A DNA stretch of 64,000 nt from Alcaligenes pakistanensis (GCF_014652815.1 NZ_BMZN01000001.1:562866-626865); one strand, 5' to 3'; shown: positions 52,317-63,064, counted from the first letter of the stretch. The notes: generated by a model from the letters alone, not told the origin. Numbers and translations: made by a program.

Positions 52317-53216
52317 ATGGATCTACTGAATCCACAATTGAGGGCCTTTACGGCGGTCCTGGAGGAAGGCAGTTTTGAAGCGGCAGCACGCAAGCTGTAC
52401 ATCACCGCGTCGGCCGTCTCGCAACGAATCAAAACCTTGGAAGACAGACTGGGACAAGTTCTGGTACTGCGCCAACCGCCTTGTCGCCCCACTCCGGCTG
52501 GTGAATTGTTGCTGCGCCGGGTGCGCCCCATGCAAGTATTGGAAGCGGAAGCACTGGCCGATTTCCTGCCAGAAAAAAATGGCCCCTGCAGACCTATTGC
52601 CATCGCGGTCAATAGCGACTCGCTGGACACCTGGTTTCTGGCAGCCTTATCCCAGCTAAGCCAGGAGCACGGCTACTTGTTTGATGTGCGTGTTGACGAT
52701 CAGGATCACACTCTGGAACTGATACGCAATGGCTCTGTGCTGGGAGCCGTCACCGCCGAGCCCACCCCCTTGCAAGGCTGCGAAGTTCAGGCTCTGGGCA
52801 TCATGCGCTATCAGGCTATCGCCTCGCCAAAATTCATGACGAATCATTTCGCTACCGGCGTGGATGCCAGCTCGCTGGATCAGGCACCCATGATCGTCTT
52901 CAACCGCAAGGACGAACTGCAATGGCGCTTTATCCGCCAGATCACCCAGGCGCGGGTTGCCCCTCCCATTCACTATCTGCCTACCTCAACCGGTTTTGTG
53001 AAAGCCGCGGCATTAGGTCTAGGCTGGTGTCTAGCCCCCGAATCCTTGGTCTATGAGGCTCTTGACGCACAAGAGCTGATGCTGATCGCCCCCGGTCGCT
53101 GGCTGGATGTTCCCCTGTATTGGCAGCACGCCGCAATTCGATCCGATACTTTGCAACATCTAGGTGGTGCATTGCGGCAGGCGGCAAGTATCTCCTTGCA
53201 TCCGGTTCAGAATTGA
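52317..53216 (+). CDS. argP: ArgP/LysG-type LysR regulator
   Basis: A 299-residue regulator starting MDLLNPQLRAFTAVLEEGSFEAAARKLYITASAVSQRIKTLE, close to ArgP (IciA) and LysG. It activates the divergent exporter when lysine, arginine or related effectors accumulate. The gene end overlaps the convergent MocR gene by 10 bp. Confidence 0.88.
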   Translation: MDLLNPQLRAFTAVLEEGSFEAAARKLYITASAVSQRIKTLEDRLGQVLVLRQPPCRPTPAGELLLRRVRPMQVLEAEALADFLPEKNGPCRPIAIAVNSDSLDTWFLAALSQLSQEHGYLFDVRVDDQDHTLELIRNGSVLGAVTAEPTPLQGCEVQALGIMRYQAIASPKFMTNHFATGVDASSLDQAPMIVFNRKDELQWRFIRQITQARVAPPIHYLPTSTGFVKAAALGLGWCLAPESLVYEALDAQELMLIAPGRWLDVPLYWQHAAIRSDTLQHLGGALRQAASISLHPVQN

Positions 53217-54712
53217 TTAGACTTAGATGGCTCTGCAAGCTCGGAAATAATACGCGCCAGCTTGCTAGCCGCCTCCGTCATCTGTTCACGACTAAAAGCA
53301 CTCAAACCCAAGATCAGCCCCGGCGGCCCATCGCCCGCTTGATACATGGAAGACACCGGACGCACCGCAACGCCCTCTTTCAGCGCCCGTTGGGCCACGG
53401 CCACATCGTCAATAGACGGGGCCAACCACAACACAGAATGCATACCTTGATCGCCGGGCTGCAAACTAGCTATATTGCCCGGCAAAACCTCGCGCACAAT
53501 CTCAAAAAGATGGCTACGACAGTGGGTATAGACCCCGCGCATACGCCGGATGTGGCGCTCCAGATGCCCCACTGAAATAAAGCTGGCCAAGACATGCTGG
53601 TCCGCACTGGGCGGGTGCCGATCCAGCAGAACTCGCGCACCACAAAATGCCTTCACCAACTGAGGCGGCACAATCGCATAACCCAGGCGCAAGGACGGAA
53701 ACAGCACCTTGCTGAAAGTCCCCAGATAAATCACCCGCTCCGGGTCCAGGCCCTGCATGGAGGGAAAGGGATGGCCTGAATAGCGGAATTCGCTGTCGTA
53801 ATCATCCTCGACAATCCAGGCAGACTTTGCACGTGCCCACGCCAGCAAGGCATTACGCCGCGCCATACTCATGGGCATGCCCAAAGGATATTGGTGCGAC
53901 GGAGTCACAAACGCCACCCGCGCATCGGCTTGCAGGCGTTTCCCCGCCTCTACATCCAAACCTTCCTCGTCCACCGGCACACGAACCATACGCTCAGGTG
54001 CGCCAACGGTATTCAAAATGGCAGTGATCCCTGGATAGGCTGGATTCTCCACCCAGGCAAAGTCCTCTTGGCCCAATAAGACCAAACAAGCCAGAAACAA
54101 GCCTTGCTGAGTGCCCGTCGTCACAATCACCTGCTCGGCCTCACAACGTACCGAACGAGATCGGCGTACGTACTCGGCAATCGCTTCCCGCAAAGGCAAA
54201 GCACCTTGCGGATCGCCGTAGCCTCCGGGCGCCCCCAAACCGTGCGCCCGCAGACGATTCCCCAAACGTCGCCATACCGGACCAGGCGAGGCGGCACCAA
54301 GCGGGATCGACACCGCAAATGGCACGGGTGGCAGCGGCTCGAACTGGGCAGCAACCGTATTGAAGGGCTCGGCAGAAGGTGGCGCAGGCTGGGCAGGAAG
54401 GGGTAGATCAATACGTTTTTTAGCCTGACGTTTCGGACTGGTCAGTGTATGGGCAATGTAGGTACCTACACCTGGAGAGGACTCCAAAAAACCTTCGGCA
54501 ATCAGTTGCTCAAACGCTTCTACCACCGTACCCCTAGCGACTCCCAGGGAACTGGCCAAAGCGCGCGTGGAGGGTAAGGATTCACCCGATTTGAGCGCAC
54601 CACTTTTAACCGCATCACGCAGTTTCTGCGCCAGCTGACGCCCTAAGGCTCCCGCCCTGCGATCCAGTTCGCCAAGAGATGGAATCTTCGGATTATGTGC
54701 CGTTCTAGGCAT
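53207..54712 (-). CDS. MocR/PdxR-type GntR regulator with aminotransferase domain
   Basis: A 501-residue fusion: a GntR winged HTH (about 22-90, with SGESLPSTRALASSLGVARGTVVEAFEQL) joined by a Pro/Ala-rich linker to a class I aminotransferase-like domain. The PLP lysine is in YLGTFSKVLFPSLRLGY. Such proteins sense PLP or its adducts with amines. It is divergent from the PaiB-like gene, its most likely target. Confidence 0.9.
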   Translation of the reverse strand: MPRTAHNPKIPSLGELDRRAGALGRQLAQKLRDAVKSGALKSGESLPSTRALASSLGVARGTVVEAFEQLIAEGFLESSPGVGTYIAHTLTSPKRQAKKRIDLPLPAQPAPPSAEPFNTVAAQFEPLPPVPFAVSIPLGAASPGPVWRRLGNRLRAHGLGAPGGYGDPQGALPLREAIAEYVRRSRSVRCEAEQVIVTTGTQQGLFLACLVLLGQEDFAWVENPAYPGITAILNTVGAPERMVRVPVDEEGLDVEAGKRLQADARVAFVTPSHQYPLGMPMSMARRNALLAWARAKSAWIVEDDYDSEFRYSGHPFPSMQGLDPERVIYLGTFSKVLFPSLRLGYAIVPPQLVKAFCGARVLLDRHPPSADQHVLASFISVGHLERHIRRMRGVYTHCRSHLFEIVREVLPGNIASLQPGDQGMHSVLWLAPSIDDVAVAQRALKEGVAVRPVSSMYQAGDGPPGLILGLSAFSREQMTEAASKLARIISELAEPSKSNQF

Positions 54713-54820
54713 AGTATGTGGTCCATAAAAATAGCACCAAACTGGTACAGAACAGTGAGCCAGAATAGACCAATAATAGACACATTGACCTCGAACCCCA
54801 AGACCTTAGCCAAGGCTGCA

Positions 54821-55474
54821 ATGTATATTCCCGCCCACTTCAATGAATCCCGCCCCGAACAGCTACACAAGCTGATCGCCCAACACCCTTTGGGCATCCT
54901 GGTTGCCAATGGCAAAAATGGCTTAAGCGCCAACCACCTGCCCTTCATGCTGCACCCTAAAGAAGGGCCACAAGGCGTGCTGCACTGCCACGTCGCCAGG
55001 AATAATCCCGTGTGGCAAGACCTGGAAAACGGTGATGAAGTGATGGTGGTGTTTCGAGCCGGCGACGCCTATATCTCTCCACAATGGTTTCCCAGCAAAC
55101 TCGAGACACACAAGCAAGTGCCATCCTGGAATTACATCGTGGCTCACGCCTACGGACGGGTGACAATACGCGATGACGAGCGCTATGTGCGCGGCGCCGT
55201 GGCTCGTCTGACACGCATCCATGAAGCCAGCCAGCCTGTGCCGTGGAAGATGACGGATGGGCCCAAAGACTATATCGATGCCATGTTGAAGGCAATTGTG
55301 GGAATTGAAATTGAAATCACACGGCTGATTGGCAAGACCAAGCTAAGTCAGAACAAAGAGCCACGCGACAGAGAGGCAGCAGCCACGGCACTGAATCACC
55401 AAGGGGATTCATTCATTGGCAATGCGATGCAGGCAGCGCTGGCTGAGACGCTTGCAACACTGCTGCCTAAATAG
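54821..55474 (+). CDS. PaiB-like FMN-binding negative regulator family protein
   Basis: A 217-residue protein with a split-barrel flavin fold. MYIPAHFNESRPEQLHKLIAQHPLG and VVFRAGDAYISPQWFPSK, then VPSWNYIVAHAYG, are PaiB signatures. The frame extends 42 codons upstream into the regulator-binding region, but the ATG at 54821 gives the family length. Bacillus PaiB affects protease and sporulation genes and a few relatives bind heme or FMN; the role here is unknown. It pairs with the divergent MocR gene. Confidence 0.85.
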   Translation: MYIPAHFNESRPEQLHKLIAQHPLGILVANGKNGLSANHLPFMLHPKEGPQGVLHCHVARNNPVWQDLENGDEVMVVFRAGDAYISPQWFPSKLETHKQVPSWNYIVAHAYGRVTIRDDERYVRGAVARLTRIHEASQPVPWKMTDGPKDYIDAMLKAIVGIEIEITRLIGKTKLSQNKEPRDREAAATALNHQGDSFIGNAMQAALAETLATLLPK

Positions 55475-55595
55475 GCATGGCTGGTAAAGCCTCCCAGCAA
55501 GGCGTAGACGCCTTGCTGGGTCTAATGGCAGGCACCGTTCAGGTCGCGTCGATTTACTTAGAACGATCTGCTTATGCCGCTAATCAATGGCTATT

Positions 55596-56297
55596 TCAGC
55601 TGCCTGCAGCCAACTCCTGTACTTCAGCTGGCGTTAAATAGCGTGACTCGCCCGGCTCCAGACTATCGTCCAATACCAGAGAACCAATACGCTCACGATG
55701 CAAGGCCTGAACCAGATTCCCCAAGGAAGCGAACATGCGCTTGACCTGATGGTATTTCCCCTCCTGAATCGTGAGTCGGGCTGTGCGCTCATCAATGCGT
55801 TCCAGCACCGCCGGCAGGGTCGGCTTGTCCTCACCATTCAGCAAAATACCAGCCTGAAAGATAGCTTCTGCGTTATCGGGCAAGGGCTCTGCCAATGTCG
55901 CTACATAGACTTTGTCGCACTGATGGCGCGGCGAAATAATACGATGCGTCCACTGCCCGTCATCCGTAATCAAAATCAGGCCGGTGGTATCCACATCCAA
56001 GCGCCCGACCGTGCGCAAGCGATCTCGCTTGTCCACATCCAGCAGCATCATTACTGAAGGGTAGGCGCTATTTTTAAGGCTGCATTCATAGCCAGCAGGC
56101 TTATTAAGCATGATGTAGCGCAAGCCAATCAAGGCAAGCGGCTCATCGTCCCACAACACCACATCCCCTTCTTTAATAACGTGGGAGCCTTGATTGACCA
56201 TTTCCCCATTAACCGTTATTTCCCCACTTTTAAGCACTTTGCGCGCATCCGTGCGGCTCAGGTCCGTGCTCTCACCAAGAAACTTATCCAGGCGCAT
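55596..56297 (-). CDS. rsuA: 16S rRNA pseudouridine(516) synthase RsuA
   Basis: A 233-residue enzyme with an N-terminal S4 RNA-binding domain (1-60; MRLDKFLGESTDLSRTDARKVL) and the synthase domain with catalytic Asp101 in GRLDVDTTG. The overall pattern, including LNKPAGYECS and EGKYHQVKRMFASLGN, matches E. coli RsuA better than RluB or RluE. The ATG at 56297 gives the usual length; a 17-codon upstream extension is unlikely. Confidence 0.9.
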   Translation of the reverse strand: MRLDKFLGESTDLSRTDARKVLKSGEITVNGEMVNQGSHVIKEGDVVLWDDEPLALIGLRYIMLNKPAGYECSLKNSAYPSVMMLLDVDKRDRLRTVGRLDVDTTGLILITDDGQWTHRIISPRHQCDKVYVATLAEPLPDNAEAIFQAGILLNGEDKPTLPAVLERIDERTARLTIQEGKYHQVKRMFASLGNLVQALHRERIGSLVLDDSLEPGESRYLTPAEVQELAAGS

Positions 56298-56466
56298 GCC
56301 ATTTCCAAATAAATAGTTAGTCAATAATTGTCTGTTTTTGCTCTGCATCCATTTTTACAAACCGCTTCTTAAAAACATATAGCGATGAAGCGGATAGAAA
56401 AATGATGGGCAAACGACTGAAATCATGGCGGGACGCAGCCGACTCAGCATTCTTTACTCAAGCCAA

Positions 56467-56509
56467 TAAAAAAAAGACCGTGTCAGAGTTTCTGACACGG
56501 TCTTTTTTT
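56467..56509 (-). terminator. Terminator of ssrA (bidirectional form)
   Basis: Perfect 14 bp stem AAAGACCGTGTCAG (56473-56486) / CTGACACGGTCTTT (56492-56505) with A and T runs on both sides. It lies about 22 bp past the mature tmRNA 3' end. Confidence 0.93.
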
Positions 56510-56530
56510 GTACTGATTCTTCAAGAATTT

Positions 56531-56892
56531 TGGTGGAGTCGGGGGGAATTGAACCCCCGTCCGCAAGCCGTCCACAGACAGTTCTACATGTGTAGTCAAT
56601 TAATTTTAAGTTTTAACCTCGGACTGTGCCAATTGACAGGCCGTTCCTTGGCGATCCACTAAGTTTTAGAACCGGACTACGTGGCACAGGCCGATTCGAT
56701 TCTTTGTAAATAACACTGCTGTAGGTTGCCCTACCTAACCCAAAGACAAGTTAGTGCAGCGGCCCAGCCTTAAGCGGCTAGAGCGAAACGCTCGTCGTTG
56801 GCGTTTATAGTTTTCCAGTGGATTTACGAGCGAACTGGTGCTCGACACGCCCTGATCTGTTTCTTGACCCACGTCGAAGCCATGTCGACCCC
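56531..56892 (-). ncRNA. ssrA: tmRNA (ssrA), one-piece form
   Basis: About 362 nt. The 5' end GGGGTC pairs with GACTCC just before the 3' A-CCA (56531-56533), forming the tRNA-like acceptor stem, and the T arm GGGGGTTCAATTCCCCC is intact. The tag reading frame lies at 56770-56802 (minus strand) and encodes ANDERFALAA followed by TAA. It rescues stalled ribosomes with SmpB and marks the products for ClpXP and ClpAP. The mature 5' end is inferred from the acceptor pairing. Confidence 0.95.
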
Positions 56893-57038
56893 ATGTGGAT
56901 TAGCAACCATATCACATAGGCTGCGAAATGTATAGTTCCTGGTGCTAGAATAGCTTTTTTCCGCGCTCTGGCTGAGTCCTCGCCAGAGCGTTTTTGCATG
57001 TGCTTCACACCTACCCCTTTTGTCTGGAGTCGCTTTTC

Positions 57039-58265
57039 ATGGCCCATCCCGCCAACCAAGCCAGAGGCCCATTAGGCTTTATCCTGCATGGCAGTCTTGT
57101 TACTCAAATTGTGATCGGCCTGATCGCCGGTATTTTGCTGGGGCACTTTGCTCCCGCCGCCGCCCACTCGATCGCCCTACTCGGTCAGCTGTTTGTTTCT
57201 GCCCTGAAATCGGTTGCGCCGATTTTGGTGTTTGTGCTGGTGCTGTCTTCCATTGCCAATCAGAAGGCTCAGTCCTCCAGCCGCATGGGGCCTATTTTGA
57301 TGCTGTATATATTGGGTACCTTTTTGGCTGCCCTGATTGCAGTAATCGCCAGCTTTGCCTTTCCCGTGAAGCTCAAGCTGGATCTGGCCAATTCCACCTT
57401 AAACCCACCCGGTAATATTGTTGAAGTGCTGCTGGACCTGCTCACCAGCATTGTGGTGAACCCGGTTGCTGCCTTGCTCAATGCCAACTACATGGGTATT
57501 TTGGCCTGGGCCATTGTGTTGGGTCTGGCGCTCAAGCACGGCTCGCAAAGCACGCGCGACCTGCTCACCGACACGTCTAATGCCGTCTCCTCGCTAGTGC
57601 GTCTGGTGATCCGCTTTGCACCTTTGGGGATTTTTGGTCTGGTTGCAGTCACCATTGCCGACTCCGGCTTTGAGGCCCTGCGCCAATATGGTTTGCTGCT
57701 CATGGTACTGGTCGGTTGCATGCTGGTAGTGGCTTTGCTTATCAACCCACTGATTGTGTTCGTCAAACTGCGTCGCAATCCTTACCCTCTTGTCTTTACC
57801 TGCTTGCGTGAAAGTGGCATTACCGCTTTTTTTACCCGCAGCTCTGCCGCCAATATCCCGGTAAACATGGCTCTGTGCGAGCGTCTGGGCCTGAATAAAG
57901 ACACCTACTCGGTCTCCATTCCACTGGGTGCCACCATCAATATGGCGGGTGCCGCCGTCACAATTACCGTACTGACACTGGCCGCTGTGCACACGCTGGA
58001 AATTCCGGCTGATTTACCCACTGCTTTGTTGTTGAGCCTGGTAGCAACGATTGCGGCTTGCGGTGCCTCCGGCGTGGCGGGTGGCTCGTTACTGCTAATT
58101 CCACTGGCATGTAATATGTTCGGAATTTCCAACGATATCGCTATGCAAGTGGTTGGCGTTGGTTTTGTAATTGGAGTCGTACAGGACTCGGTAGAGACCG
58201 CCTTGAACTCCTCCACCGACGTCTTGTTTACCGCCGCGGCAACACTTGAACCAGGCCGTTCCTGA
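57039..58265 (+). CDS. sstT: Serine/threonine:sodium symporter SstT
   Basis: A 408-residue DAACS-family transporter with eight spans and two re-entrant loops. [42 protein letters not shown] and [15 protein letters not shown] are SstT-type segments distinguishing it from DctA and GltP. The ATG at 57039 follows a GGAG 10 nt upstream; the frame extends 15 codons further without support. Confidence 0.9.
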   Translation: MAHPANQARGPLGFILHGSLVTQIVIGLIAGILLGHFAPAAAHSIALLGQLFVSALKSVAPILVFVLVLSSIANQKAQSSSRMGPILMLYILGTFLAALIAVIASFAFPVKLKLDLANSTLNPPGNIVEVLLDLLTSIVVNPVAALLNANYMGILAWAIVLGLALKHGSQSTRDLLTDTSNAVSSLVRLVIRFAPLGIFGLVAVTIADSGFEALRQYGLLLMVLVGCMLVVALLINPLIVFVKLRRNPYPLVFTCLRESGITAFFTRSSAANIPVNMALCERLGLNKDTYSVSIPLGATINMAGAAVTITVLTLAAVHTLEIPADLPTALLLSLVATIAACGASGVAGGSLLLIPLACNMFGISNDIAMQVVGVGFVIGVVQDSVETALNSSTDVLFTAAATLEPGRS

Positions 58266-58283
58266 TTGACGCTTTGATGCATC

Positions 58284-58313
58284 AAGGGCCAGCCATTCAG
58301 GCTGGCCTTTTTT
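58284..58313 (+). terminator. Rho-independent terminator of sstT
   Basis: Stem GGCCAGCC (58287-58294) / GGCTGGCC (58300-58307), loop ATTCA, then a run of six T. Confidence 0.92.
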
Positions 58314-58449
58314 GTGTCTGTCCTGCACACTTTGCAGCCTTGCCCCTTCGTCGTCAGCAAGTAGCCCTTCACGCAGAAACAAGCAACCATGCCTTTGTAG
58401 CGGCTCTGGTGCATTTTTCAATAGTCAGACCGTCGCCAAGGAGTCTTCC

Positions 58450-59082
58450 ATGCATTTAGCCAGCCTTTCTCTCTATATCATCGCCGTATCTGCTGTGACC
58501 ATCATGCCCGGACCGACCATGCTGCTTGCATTGAACAATGGAGCCCATGGGGGCAAGCGCATCGCGGCATGTGGTATTGCCGGCGCAGCGCTTTCAGACT
58601 TGATCTTGATCGCTGCAGTGGGCTGTGGCCTGGGAGCCCTTCTGATTGCCTCTGAGCAACTTTTCACGCTGGTAAAATGGATAGGTGCGGCATACCTGCT
58701 GTATCTGGCTTACGGCTTGTGGCGCGCCCCTGTCGGCCCCATCCAGACAGATACCGCATCTGAAAAACCTCTCTCTGGTCGCGCTGCCTTTGTGCGATCC
58801 CTATTAGTTGCTCTGTCCAACCCCAAAGGGCTGCTATTTTTCTCCGCCTTTCTTCCTCAGTTCATTCGTCCCGAGGGAGGGATTGCCGCCCAGTACATCA
58901 CTCTGGCACTGGTCACCGCCCTCATCGATATCGCCTTGATGAGTGTCTACGCTGTGGGCGGCCATCATGCCATGCGCCTTCTTTCGAACCAGGCCATGCG
59001 CTGGCTGAATCGGGGCTGTGCCGGCATGCTGGCCGGTCTGGCGGTGGCACTGAGCCTGTATCGCCGCAGCGAGACCCATTGA
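58450..59082 (+). CDS. LysE/RhtB-family amino acid exporter
   Basis: A 210-residue protein with about six spans and the RhtB-type start (LYIIAVSAVTIMPGPTMLLALNNGAHGGKR), including the MPGPT segment. LVALSNPKGLLFFSAFLPQF is the other family signature. AAGGAG lies 6 nt before the ATG at 58450, which sets the start against a much longer frame that runs into the sstT terminator. The likely substrates are neutral amino acids or homoserine lactone-type compounds; specificity is unknown. Confidence 0.88.
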   Translation: MHLASLSLYIIAVSAVTIMPGPTMLLALNNGAHGGKRIAACGIAGAALSDLILIAAVGCGLGALLIASEQLFTLVKWIGAAYLLYLAYGLWRAPVGPIQTDTASEKPLSGRAAFVRSLLVALSNPKGLLFFSAFLPQFIRPEGGIAAQYITLALVTALIDIALMSVYAVGGHHAMRLLSNQAMRWLNRGCAGMLAGLAVALSLYRRSETH

Positions 59083-59152
59083 TTCTCAGGCGGGATGAAT
59101 CGTATATCATCGATCAATAGCTGCAAGAATCGGCAGTCATCAAGGAGCCAAA

Positions 59153-59656
59153 ATGAAACGTATCTATTTAGCAGGTCCTGACGTTTTTTTCGCTGATGCT
59201 GCGGAGCGTGCCAAATTGCACAAGCAGTTAGTACGCGACTTTGGCTTCAAGCCCTTGCATCCGGTTGACCAGGAAGAAATAGAAGCTTCCGCCATCTATC
59301 ACCACAATATCCGTCTGATTGAACAGGCCGACGCCGTGCTAGCCAATATCACTCCCTTTAGAGGGGCTGAAATCGATACCGGCACCGCTTTTGAGATTGG
59401 CTATGCCGTTGCCCAAGGTTTAGCTGTTTTCACGTATCGCGCTAGCTCCGATACGGTTCTGGATACGGTGCGCGAACATTACAGCCCGGTTGTACTGGAC
59501 CCGGCCACCCATATCTGGCGTGACCGTCATGGTGCCTTGATCGAAGACTTTGGCCTGCCATCCAACTTGATGGTGGCTATCAGTACGGAGTTTGTACAGG
59601 GCTCTTTTATGGATGCCTTGCGCGCGGCACAGGATTATTTCAAGGCAACAGGCTGA
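59153..59656 (+). CDS. Nucleoside 2-deoxyribosyltransferase family protein
   Basis: A 167-residue Rossmann-like enzyme. KRIYLAGPDVFF and GAEIDTGTAFEIGYA carry the family residues Asp75 and catalytic Glu81. Members swap or hydrolyse the base of deoxynucleosides or nucleotides in salvage. AAGGAG lies upstream of the ATG. It is monocistronic, and the substrate is not certain. Confidence 0.85.
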   Translation: MKRIYLAGPDVFFADAAERAKLHKQLVRDFGFKPLHPVDQEEIEASAIYHHNIRLIEQADAVLANITPFRGAEIDTGTAFEIGYAVAQGLAVFTYRASSDTVLDTVREHYSPVVLDPATHIWRDRHGALIEDFGLPSNLMVAISTEFVQGSFMDALRAAQDYFKATG

Positions 59657-59854
59657 ATAGTTTTTAGATTAATTTATTATTTAAAATCAATACATTACAT
59701 TAAAACAGAACCAAAATTAAACGACTTAAACGCTGGCTGAAATCGGGTATGATGGGCGCTGAAAAACATCCTGCTTCAACACTATCGCCCCAAAAATCGG
59801 GCGTCCGCATCACCTAGCCTCATTCAATAAGAAAACAGGGCACTGCCCAGCACC

Positions 59855-60691
59855 ATGCCAGACATCAGCAACATCTCTTTTCTTGACCGTGTCCGCGCCA
59901 TCCTGACAGACCTGCCCGCCTCCGAGCGACGTCTGGCCCAATTCACACTGGATTTTTCGGGCGACCTGTCCAGCTATACCGCGTCTGAACTGGCGGGCTT
60001 GGCCCAAGTCTCTAATGCCACGGTTACGCGCCTGATCCGTCGCCTGGAATACGCGAATTACGAGGCGGCACGCAAGCAGATTCGCACAGAAAGAAAAGAT
60101 GAGTCCCAGCCTACGCCCAGCCAGCCGCTATCTGCTGGCGAAGCAGCGCTCAACGCCCACCTGCAAGAGAGCTACAGCAAGTTAAGCAATACCTATCGAC
60201 ATATCTCCCACCCGGTCTTGCAAGAGGCGAGCCTGGCCATTAGCCGTGCTCGTCAGATCTGGGTACTAGGCCTGCAAGCCAATTATTTTTTGGCGGGCCA
60301 TTTTTACTGGCATCTATCCAAGATTCTTCCCGGCGTACGGCTTATCCCCAGTCCTGGTCAAACCTTATCCGACTATCTGGCTGATATCAGCAATCAGGAC
60401 GTGATCGTTATTTTCGATTTAATCCCGCGTACCGCTCAATTAGCGGACGTCATCAGCCGCCTGGAAATACGTTGCCCGGAGATTGTCCATATTACAGACC
60501 AGGACTATAAAGAGCGGCCCCGCACTCGCTGGCCCCTGCCCTGTCAGGCGGGGTTTGAGCAGCAACCTGATAACTCGGTGGCTGCCGCCAGTCTGTCTCA
60601 TCTGCTCTTGTCCGAAGTGCTAAAGCTGGGCGGTGTGAATCGCAGGCTAGAACAGGCACAAGAGCTTGCCCTGGCAGATGAGCTTTTCTAA
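59855..60691 (+). CDS. RpiR-family transcriptional regulator
   Basis: A 278-residue regulator: an N-terminal HTH_6 domain (about 8-80; LPASERRLAQFTLDF ... VSNATVTRLIRRLEYANYEAARKQI) and a C-terminal SIS sugar-phosphate-like domain. A TATGAT -10 (59748-59753) lies about 100 bp upstream. The domain assignment is firm, but the target and ligand are unknown. It sits ahead of yjcH-actP, with 272 bp between. Confidence 0.85.
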   Translation: MPDISNISFLDRVRAILTDLPASERRLAQFTLDFSGDLSSYTASELAGLAQVSNATVTRLIRRLEYANYEAARKQIRTERKDESQPTPSQPLSAGEAALNAHLQESYSKLSNTYRHISHPVLQEASLAISRARQIWVLGLQANYFLAGHFYWHLSKILPGVRLIPSPGQTLSDYLADISNQDVIVIFDLIPRTAQLADVISRLEIRCPEIVHITDQDYKERPRTRWPLPCQAGFEQQPDNSVAAASLSHLLLSEVLKLGGVNRRLEQAQELALADELF

Positions 60692-60963
60692 TAAAGCTCA
60701 AAATACAAAAGTAGCCAGTCCCCCTCCCCGCTAAAAGCAGGCAACGGGAACGTGCGACTGTTTGGGCACAACGCACGCGCCGCCCCCCCCTGAAACCACT
60801 CCCTTAAAACCGCCATCTACGACCAAAGTCGCCTGTTGGGAAAACTTGATTCGTTCTATACATGCTGTACATAGAGCGCCCCTAAGCGCCAACTCCATCT
60901 GCACAGGTCGTGCTTATGGAGCTTCGATGCTAAGAATCATCAACCCAATAAGGAGACATAACG

Positions 60964-61275
60964 ATGACCTCAGCCAATCCTGTCGTAACGGCAGTGACGC
61001 AGCACCCGGCGTATCAAGAATTACTTAGAAAACGCAACCGCATGAGCCTGATTTTTTTCGGCCTGACCGTGGTTGTGTACGCCGGTTTTATCCTGACTCT
61101 GGCCTTCGACCCGGAGCTCTTTAGCCGCCCCGTCGGGTCCATGACCATGACCATCGGGGTGCTCAGCGCCGCGATTGTTCTGCTCAGCGCCGTCGTGCTG
61201 GTTTCCACGTTCGTCTACATTTCCAACAAGGTCTACGATCCTTTGCTGGCTCAAATCATGAAGGACGTGACATGA
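60964..61275 (+). CDS. yjcH: YjcH-type DUF485 inner-membrane protein
   Basis: A 103-residue protein with two membrane spans (about 27-48 and 60-85). [31 protein letters not shown] is typical of DUF485, nearly always encoded just before ActP. It may assist the symporter. The ATGA overlap with actP indicates coupled translation. Confidence 0.9.
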   Translation: MTSANPVVTAVTQHPAYQELLRKRNRMSLIFFGLTVVVYAGFILTLAFDPELFSRPVGSMTMTIGVLSAAIVLLSAVVLVSTFVYISNKVYDPLLAQIMKDVT

Positions 61276-62936
61276 AGAAACTACTGCTTAGTCTGGGCCT
61301 GTTTACCTTGGCCAGTGGCAATGCAATGGCCGCCTCTCCGGGCCAGGCCAATGCCTCTGCCATTGTGATGTTCTTGATTTTTATTGCAGGGACAATGGGC
61401 ATTACCTGGTGGGCGGCACGTCGCACGCACACCACCTCGGATTTCTATACCGCCGGTGGCGGCTTGACCGGTTTTCAAAATGGTCTGGCCATCGCAGGCG
61501 ACTATCTGTCCGCCGCCTCTTTCCTAGGGATTGCAGGCATGGTGTACGTCAGCGGTTTTGACGGCATGATCTACGCCATCGGCTTCATGTTCGGCTGGCC
61601 CGTTGTGATGTTCCTGATCGCTGAACGCCTGCGTAACCTGGGTCGCTACAACTTTGCTGACGTGACCTCGTTTCGCTTGTCGCAAACCCCCATGCGCATT
61701 TTGGCCGCCAGTGCCTCGCTCTTGATCATTGCCTTGTATCTGATCGCCCAGATGGTAGGAGCGGGCAAATTGATCGTGTTGCTGTTTGGCCTGGACTACA
61801 ACATCGCCGTGGTGATTGTCGGTTCGTTGATGATGATTTACGTCACCTTTGGCGGCATGACAGCCACCACCTGGGTGCAAATTATCAAGGCCGTGCTGAT
61901 GCTGGTGGGTGCCACGCTGATGACGCTGTTGGTGCTGGCTGCATTCTTCTGGGACGTCGACGCCATGCTGGCCGAAGCCGTTGCCACCCACCCCACCGGA
62001 CATGCCATTCTTGAGCCGGGCGCCGCCGTCAGCAGCAACCCACTTAACGTGCTGTCTTTGGGTATTGCCCTAGCCTTTGGTACCGCTGGCCTGCCCCATA
62101 TCCTGATGCGTTTCTTTACCGTGGCTGATGCCAAAGAAGCCCGCAAATCCGTCATCTACGCCAGCAGCTTTATTGGCTACTTCTACTTGCTGACCTTCAT
62201 CATCGGTTTTGGCGCTATCGCCCTGCTGGTCAAGCATCCTGAGTACTTCCAGACGGGTCCTGACGGCTCCTTCAATATGCTGACCAACCTGATCGGCGGC
62301 ACCAATATGGTGGCGGTGCATCTGGCCAACGCGGTAGGTGGCAACCTCTTGCTGGGCTTTCTGGCAGCCGTTACCTTCGCTACGATTGTGGCTGTCGTCG
62401 CCGGTCTGGCGTTGGCAGGCGCTGCGGCCATCTCGCATGACCTTTATGCGAACGTTATCGCCAAGGGACGAGCCACCGAGAAAGACCAAATGCGCATTTC
62501 GCGTATCTCCACGGTCGTCCTGGGTGTACTGGCAATTTTGCTGGGTATTATTTTCGAGAACCAGAACGTTGCCTTCATGGTGGGTCTGGCCTTTGCGATT
62601 GCTGCCAGCGCCAACTTCCCAGTACTGGTTCTGTCCATTGCTTGGCGTGGCTGCACCACCCGTGGCGCGACCATCGGCGGCTTCCTGGGCTTGGTAACGG
62701 CAACCGCTTGGGTTGTCTTGAGCAGCACCGTCTGGGTTGATGTATTCGGTTTTGCCGAACCCATCACTCCCTTCCCTAACCCAGGCATCCTGTCCATCCC
62801 CCTGGCTTTCTTCTCCATCTGGTTGTTCTCGACCTTGGATAAGAGTGCTCGCGCAGACAAAGAGCGCGAGGCCTTTGAAGCTCTGACAGTACGTAGTCAA
62901 ACCGGCATTGGTGCAGCAACGGCCAGCGCTCACTAA
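61272..62936 (+). CDS. actP: Cation/acetate symporter ActP
   Basis: A 554-residue sodium:solute symporter (SSF) with 13-14 spans after an N-terminal signal-like segment. [31 protein letters not shown] is the ActP signature and DYLSA is the conserved sodium-site region. It takes up acetate (and other short acids) for acetyl-CoA synthetase. Two hairpins, the second a good terminator, follow. Confidence 0.94.
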   Translation: MKKLLLSLGLFTLASGNAMAASPGQANASAIVMFLIFIAGTMGITWWAARRTHTTSDFYTAGGGLTGFQNGLAIAGDYLSAASFLGIAGMVYVSGFDGMIYAIGFMFGWPVVMFLIAERLRNLGRYNFADVTSFRLSQTPMRILAASASLLIIALYLIAQMVGAGKLIVLLFGLDYNIAVVIVGSLMMIYVTFGGMTATTWVQIIKAVLMLVGATLMTLLVLAAFFWDVDAMLAEAVATHPTGHAILEPGAAVSSNPLNVLSLGIALAFGTAGLPHILMRFFTVADAKEARKSVIYASSFIGYFYLLTFIIGFGAIALLVKHPEYFQTGPDGSFNMLTNLIGGTNMVAVHLANAVGGNLLLGFLAAVTFATIVAVVAGLALAGAAAISHDLYANVIAKGRATEKDQMRISRISTVVLGVLAILLGIIFENQNVAFMVGLAFAIAASANFPVLVLSIAWRGCTTRGATIGGFLGLVTATAWVVLSSTVWVDVFGFAEPITPFPNPGILSIPLAFFSIWLFSTLDKSARADKEREAFEALTVRSQTGIGAATASAH

Positions 62937-62943
62937 GACTTTT

Positions 62944-63001
62944 GAGCTGATTTAATCAGCTCGCCTGAATAGAAAACAGGGCATTTCGGTGCCCTGTTTT
63001 C
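62944..63001 (+). terminator. Double hairpin after actP
   Basis: GAGCTGA-TTTAA-TCAGCTC (62944-62962) is followed by AAAACAGGGC-ATTTCGGT-GCCCTGTTTT (62973-63000), whose downstream arm ends in T. The second is a probable terminator; the first may stabilise the actP mRNA. Confidence 0.8.
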
Positions 63002-63064
63002 ACTGATACGCGGCTCATCCTGGCAGGCACCATTACCGAAACTTGGACATGGCATAATCCCCTC

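Noticed and set aside
56805-57059. 84-codon minus-strand ORF overlapping the tmRNA 5' end
   Set aside because: It overlaps ssrA and the sstT start and has no recognisable features.
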